NCBI GenBank assembly: GCA_015680685.1 | Contig: MNCI01014439.1 | Coordinates: 98,423 to 162,422 of the forward strand | Source: Gnetum montanum | Lineage: Eukaryota; Streptophyta; Gnetopsida; Gnetales; Gnetaceae | Length of the DNA stretch: 64,000 nucleotides | Reading direction: 5' to 3' | Shown here: one piece after another, positions 60,120 to 64,000 of the stretch | Layout: each line of letters starts with the position of its first letter | How positions within the stretch are numbered: position 1 is the stretch's first letter | Notes under the pieces: model-generated | What the model saw: only the letters and a program-made list of their open reading frames with translations | What the model was told of the DNA's origin: nothing | The model's database searches: none | Position numbers and translations under genes: made by a program

Positions 60120-61110
60120 AATTGAGTTAGCTATGACACTCTCATTTAGGGGTATGTGCTTGATATCAACATATATAAATTGTTGTGATAATTATTTTCC
60201 TAGGTTACAGTATGGTTGTAAGTATTTGGCTTTACACACATAGACTTCTATTACTTAGTCAACAACAAGTTGGAAATCACCTTTAATTGTTAAGTGTATA
60301 ATTCCTAGCTCATGAGCTACCATCATTCCCCTAATAAAACCTTTGTACTTTTCTATGTTATTGGTACAAAGGAACTCAAAATGATAGACAATGGGTTGGA
60401 TTTGACTAGATGGGAATGTTATGATGGTAGTAGCACTAGCCCCATGGGCAGTTGAAGCTTTGTCAAAGTGCATGACTACCTCATAACCCTTAGGCACTTG
60501 GTTGATAATATTAATATGCTCATAAGGAAACTCAAAATATATGGTTTCTTGATCATCAATAGGTGAAATGGTAAGTTGTATAGCTATAGCTTGACCTTTA
60601 GTTAAATATTGAGAGATGTAATGAAGGTCAAGCTTTGTGATTATGGCTTTCCATCATGCTATACGACTATTCTCATAGATATTGATCATTATGTCCCTAA
60701 GCACATTATCTTTGCAAATGACATTATCTTTGCTTATAAAGAGGTAGTGTCTCCACTTCTTCAACAAGAAGACTAGTGCCAAACAATACTTCACTTCCAT
60801 GTGTTGAATTTCATGGGAAACTAATGCATGGATAAGATAGTATACTAGCATTTCTACTCCATCATCTCATTTCTAATAGAGTAGAGAGGCAATGGATGTG
60901 TCAAATATGGCTAGGTAGATGTAAAAATTTCTACCTTATTGTGGAGGATAGACCATTGGTAGTTTTTTCAACTCTTTCTTAAGGTATTCAAAGACCTCTT
61001 GACATTGAGCCATCCACTCATAGTGAGCTCCTTTCTTAAGCAAGTGTTGCATGGGCTATAACTTATTTGTAAGCCTAGCAATAAACTTATGAATAAATTG
61101 TAATATTCCT
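60120..61110 (-). pseudogene. RNase H modules (element C)
   Basis: Archaeal-type module 60255-60497: VMHFDKASTAHGASATTIIT, NNIEKYKGFIRGM (Glu kept), KGDFQLVVD (Ser to Phe). First module 60654-60851: VYYLIHALVSHEIQHMEVKY, KKWRHYLF. Decayed. Confidence 0.75.
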
Positions 61111-61119
61111 TGTAATTCT

Positions 61120-62225
61120 CAAAGCTCCTTAAGGTTGGTAGGCACTACTAATTTGGATATGGCCTAAACCTTATCAGGATCAACATGTATCCCTGCTTCA
61201 GATATCACAAAGCCAAGCATCTTATCAATCTTGATACCAAAGAGACATTTCTTAGGATTGAGCCTAACCTCACATTTGAGGCACCATTTAAGCACAAGAT
61301 TTAGATCATTAGCATGATCATTAGCCTCTTTGGACTTAAATGCTATGAAATCTATGTAATCATTAAGTAAACCTAGCATGTAATTGCTAAAGATACATGT
61401 CATGGCCCATTGATAGGTTGCTCTTGCATTCTTAAGGCCAAAGGGCATCATTATATAGAAAAATGTCCTCCAAGGGGTCATGAAGGTTATGCTAAGTTGG
61501 TGCTTTGGGTTGATCCTAATTTGGTTGTATTCCAAGAACCCATCCATAAAGAACAAGAAGGCATGCCTTGCCATGGTATTAATGAGTTGATTAATACTAG
61601 GTAATGGAAAGTCATCCTTAATAGTTGGTTTATTCAGGTCTCAGAAATTGATGCAAATATGGATACTTCCATTTTTCTTAGGGACTACCACCATGTCAAA
61701 AAACTAGTCTATGTAGTCGATATTCCTAATGAAACTAACTCAATAGAGCTTCAAGATCTCATCATGAATTTCCAAGGCCATATTAGGTCTTATCCTACGT
61801 ACTTTTTGCTTAATTAGTCTAATGCTAGGATCAAATATGATGATATGTTGTACCAACTATGGGTCTAGACCTGGCATATCTTCATATAACCAAGAAAAAA
61901 CCTTAATCTTGCCTTGTAGGAGTTTGTTGATGTCTTAAGCCTATTAAGGTTCCAATGAGGAACTTAGTTTAAGGGTTTTCTCCTTACCACTGTGTGTTGT
62001 GATAGGAACCTCAACCAAGAGTCTTTGATCATGTCACCCACCTCTAAGTCAAGGGTTTTGACTAGCTTTTCAGGGAAATCTAGAGGTTTCTCTATTGAGG
62101 CTATGTAGTTGACAAGACTCTTAGGCTTAAACTCTAGGCAATTAGGGTCAATATGCCATTTTACATCACCATGAGGCCCATTTAGGCTTAAAGGTAAACT
62201 AATTAGCTCTTAGATACTCATACTT
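61120..62225 (-). pseudogene. Reverse transcriptase and pol start (element C)
   Basis: Frame 61164-61574: FFMDGFLEYNQIRINPKHQL, YIMMPFGLKNARATYQWAM, then LNDYIDFIAFKSKEAND, in which the second catalytic Asp of YxDD is Phe. LNPKKCLFGIKIDKMLGF follows. The upstream part to 62225 includes LEFKPKSLVNY and LSLNGPHGDVKWHIDPN, matching the pol start of A and B. Confidence 0.8.
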
Positions 62226-62439
62226 TAATCCTTCATGTCAACTAAAAGCATATTAAGTGACACTAAGGTAAAAATGAATAAAAAATGCTAAAAAGCTATA
62301 AAAATTATGCAAATACATGCTATTCTAGTGTAAACAAGGTCATTGAAGGCTATAAATCAAGCAAAAAAATTGCAATCAAGGCCAAATATAGGTCAAAAAA
62401 AGGGAAAATATAAGAAATAAGGCTAAAAATGGTCAATAA

Positions 62440-62545
62440 GTGTCATGGTTTTGTCATTTTTAGGCCTTGGTGAGCCATGATGCTAGTTCAAGACCATACC
62501 AAGCCATGGTCGCATGGTGCCAAATAGTGGTCAAGGAAGGAAAAA
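62440..62545. repeat. Short array upstream of the pol start (C)
   Basis: Two or three degenerate units (TTTTAGGCC, CTAGTTCAAGACC) with GGCC..AGCC and AGACC..GGTC dyads, at the position of the 50-bp arrays of A and B. 62546-62865 shows nothing more than a stray TTGGGCCTTAGCAGGAC. Confidence 0.5.
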
Positions 62546-62864
62546 CCCCACTATTTGATACCAATCAAAGGATAAACATGGGAAAATAAAATAGATAAGG
62601 AAAGTATAAGGCTATGTAAAGGTTATAAAAAGGCTATAAGGATTAATAATGCAACATAATGTCAAAAAGCAAGTTGAGTCATATGGTAAAGCATGCTATC
62701 TAGGATCATTCATGGCTAATTATAAGTCAAAAGAGGATGCGTTTTGCCACTTTTGGGCCTTAGCAGGACATTCTTTAGGGCTTTAGGGATGTTAGATGGG
62801 TTTATACATCAATAAGAATTTTTTTTAATTTATTTAGGCCTAGAAATAGGAGTTTTGAATCTTC

Positions 62865-64000
62865 TACACTAAGCCCCCACACCAAGGGGTATGTCATCAT
62901 CCAAGGTTCCAAGGGGCTACATTTGGATGCATTTTGGTTAGTTCTAGACATGCATATACATTCTTTTAGTTGCCAAAGTTATTGGACATTACCCAAGATC
63001 AAATGTTGTTAATTTTAATCATTTTGATTATTTTTTGGAGTTACCCCCTTACTCCTATGTTGAGCCCCCTTTCCAAAGGGGGTTTCAACATGGAAGATCC
63101 AAAGGGGCCAATTTTTGACAAATTTTAATTAGTTTTGTCCATGAATGTGCATTCACTAGCATGTTCGAGTTGCTAGGCATTGTTGAATGTCAAATGTTAT
63201 CAATTTTAAGGCTTTCTAGTTATTTTTTGAAGTTACCTCCTTACTTGGAAGATCCCAAGTGGCTAATGTTTGACAAATTTTGATCAGTTTTGGGCATGCA
63301 TGTGCATTCCTAAGGTTGTCATAGATTCTAGACATTTCCCAACATAAAAAGTTGCTAGTTTTAAGGTTATTTTGTTAATTTTTGGGATTACCCCTTTATT
63401 TCCACATTGAGCCCCCCTCTAGTGGGGTGTGTCAACATGGAAGACTTTAAGGGATTAATTTTTGATGAATTTTGACTAGTCTTGGGCATGCATGTGCATT
63501 CTGAGGGTTGCTAAAGCTATTGGGAATTACCTAAGGGAAAAAATTATCAATGTTGAGGTCATTTAATGCATTCTTAGGGTTACCATCTTGTTTCCATGCT
63601 AAGCCCTCCTCCAGGATGGTGTGTTAGCATGAAGGATCACAAGTAGTTGATTTTTGATGAATTTTGACTAATTTTGGACATGCATGTTCATTCTTGGGGT
63701 TGCTAGATCTACTAAGCATTGACCAAGGACAAATGTTATGAATTTGAAGGTTTTTTAATCATTTTTAGGGTTTTCGCCTTATTTCCACACTAAGCCCCCC
63801 TTCCATGAAATTGTGTCATGGTGGAGAATCCCAAAGGGCTAATTTTTAACAAATTTAGTTCAGTTTTGTGCATGCATGTGCATTCCTAGGGTTGCCAATG
63901 CTACCAGATATTGTCCAAGCTCCAAAGCTATTAGTTTTAAGGATAATTTATTTATTTTTATGTTACCCCCTTATTTTCATGCTAAGCACCCCCCCACCCC
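62865..64000. repeat. 191-bp tandem repeat, at least 6 units, running off the window
   Basis: The C-run motif (AAGCCCCC or GAGCCCCC) recurs at 62872, 63063, 63410, 63602, 63793 and 63985, with one shorter unit at about 63245. Spacing is 191-192 bp for full units. Each unit has a C-rich/G-rich dyad followed by AAGGGGCTAATTTTTGACAAATTTTG-like and GCATGCATGTGCATTC blocks, quoted here only in short. Inside element C, where A and B hold the 3' end of the antisense-gene region or leader. Confidence 0.85.

Larger units (their letters stand above)
55902..64000 (-). mobile_element. Element C: third Tat-like Ty3/gypsy element, open at the right edge
   Basis: Minus order visible: 191-bp repeats, short array, RT start, RT, two RNase H modules, integrase, array, 3' region, PPT, 3' LTR. 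It shares the TGAAACACC LTR start, PPT block and pol start with A and B but is clearly more diverged and AT-rich. It is inserted in the Tekay 3' LTR; the predicted duplication is TGTAA (55897-55901). Confidence 0.75.

Noticed and set aside
1-64000. CRISPR array, rRNA, tRNA or intact host gene
   Set aside because: No CRISPR-type repeat-spacer pattern and no rRNA or tRNA was recognised by eye; the tandem arrays have diverging units without unique equal-length spacers.

Overview
The window looks like intergenic DNA from a large, repeat-rich plant nuclear genome. It is a stack of decayed LTR retrotransposons with no intact host gene, and I saw no rRNA, tRNA or CRISPR array. The plant call rests on Tat-lineage Ty3/gypsy pol with a second, archaeal-type RNase H, on Tekay/Del-like and Ty1/copia remnants, and on spliced-gene architecture. 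A gymnosperm or another giant-genome plant is plausible, but the sequence does not settle it.

Layout. 1-2076: the 3' end of a plus-strand Ty3/gypsy element (family F1) with its 3' LTR. 2077-38481: two related minus-strand Tat-like elements, A (2077-21508) and B (about 19.4-38.5 kb), joined head to tail through one shared LTR (about 19.4-21.5 kb). Element A carries two clean later insertions, a 2.9-kb solo LTR (3158-6033) and a 1.25-kb F1 solo LTR (8362-9614). Both have 5-bp target duplications, and B supplies the uninterrupted site. 38482-40835: AT-rich flank with a 381-bp foldback hairpin. 40836-55901: a very old plus-strand Tekay/Del-like element. Its 5' LTR is split by a minus-strand Ty1/copia element (42926-48753), and its 3' LTR is cut by a third Tat-like element C (55902 to beyond the window, minus strand).

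The most unusual feature is inside A and B. Gag-protease and RT-RNase H-integrase are separate blocks, and between them, on the opposite strand, sits an intron-containing gene of about 4.5 kb. I could trace eight exons (10603-15123 in A, 27578-32056 in B). Reading frames continue across most inferred splice junctions, apart from later stops and frameshifts. It encodes an N-terminal region weakly like FCP1/NLI-type HAD phosphatases, an unrecognised middle region, a coiled-coil segment and an acidic C-terminus. Because the gene is antisense to the retroelement, its introns would not be spliced from the element's genomic RNA, so it could travel with introns intact.

The module boundaries of A and B carry short tandem arrays with regular periods of about 30, 50 and 60 (27+33) bp. 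Each unit begins near TAGTTTAAGG or TAGTTTTAGG, and many contain a small stem such as GGTC..GACC or CGTC..GACG. Element C shows related arrays at the two matching positions inside the window and then a 191-bp tandem repeat running off the right edge.

Every coding region seen is a pseudogene or fragment. Products are assigned from motifs read by eye; identities and ages were not computed.
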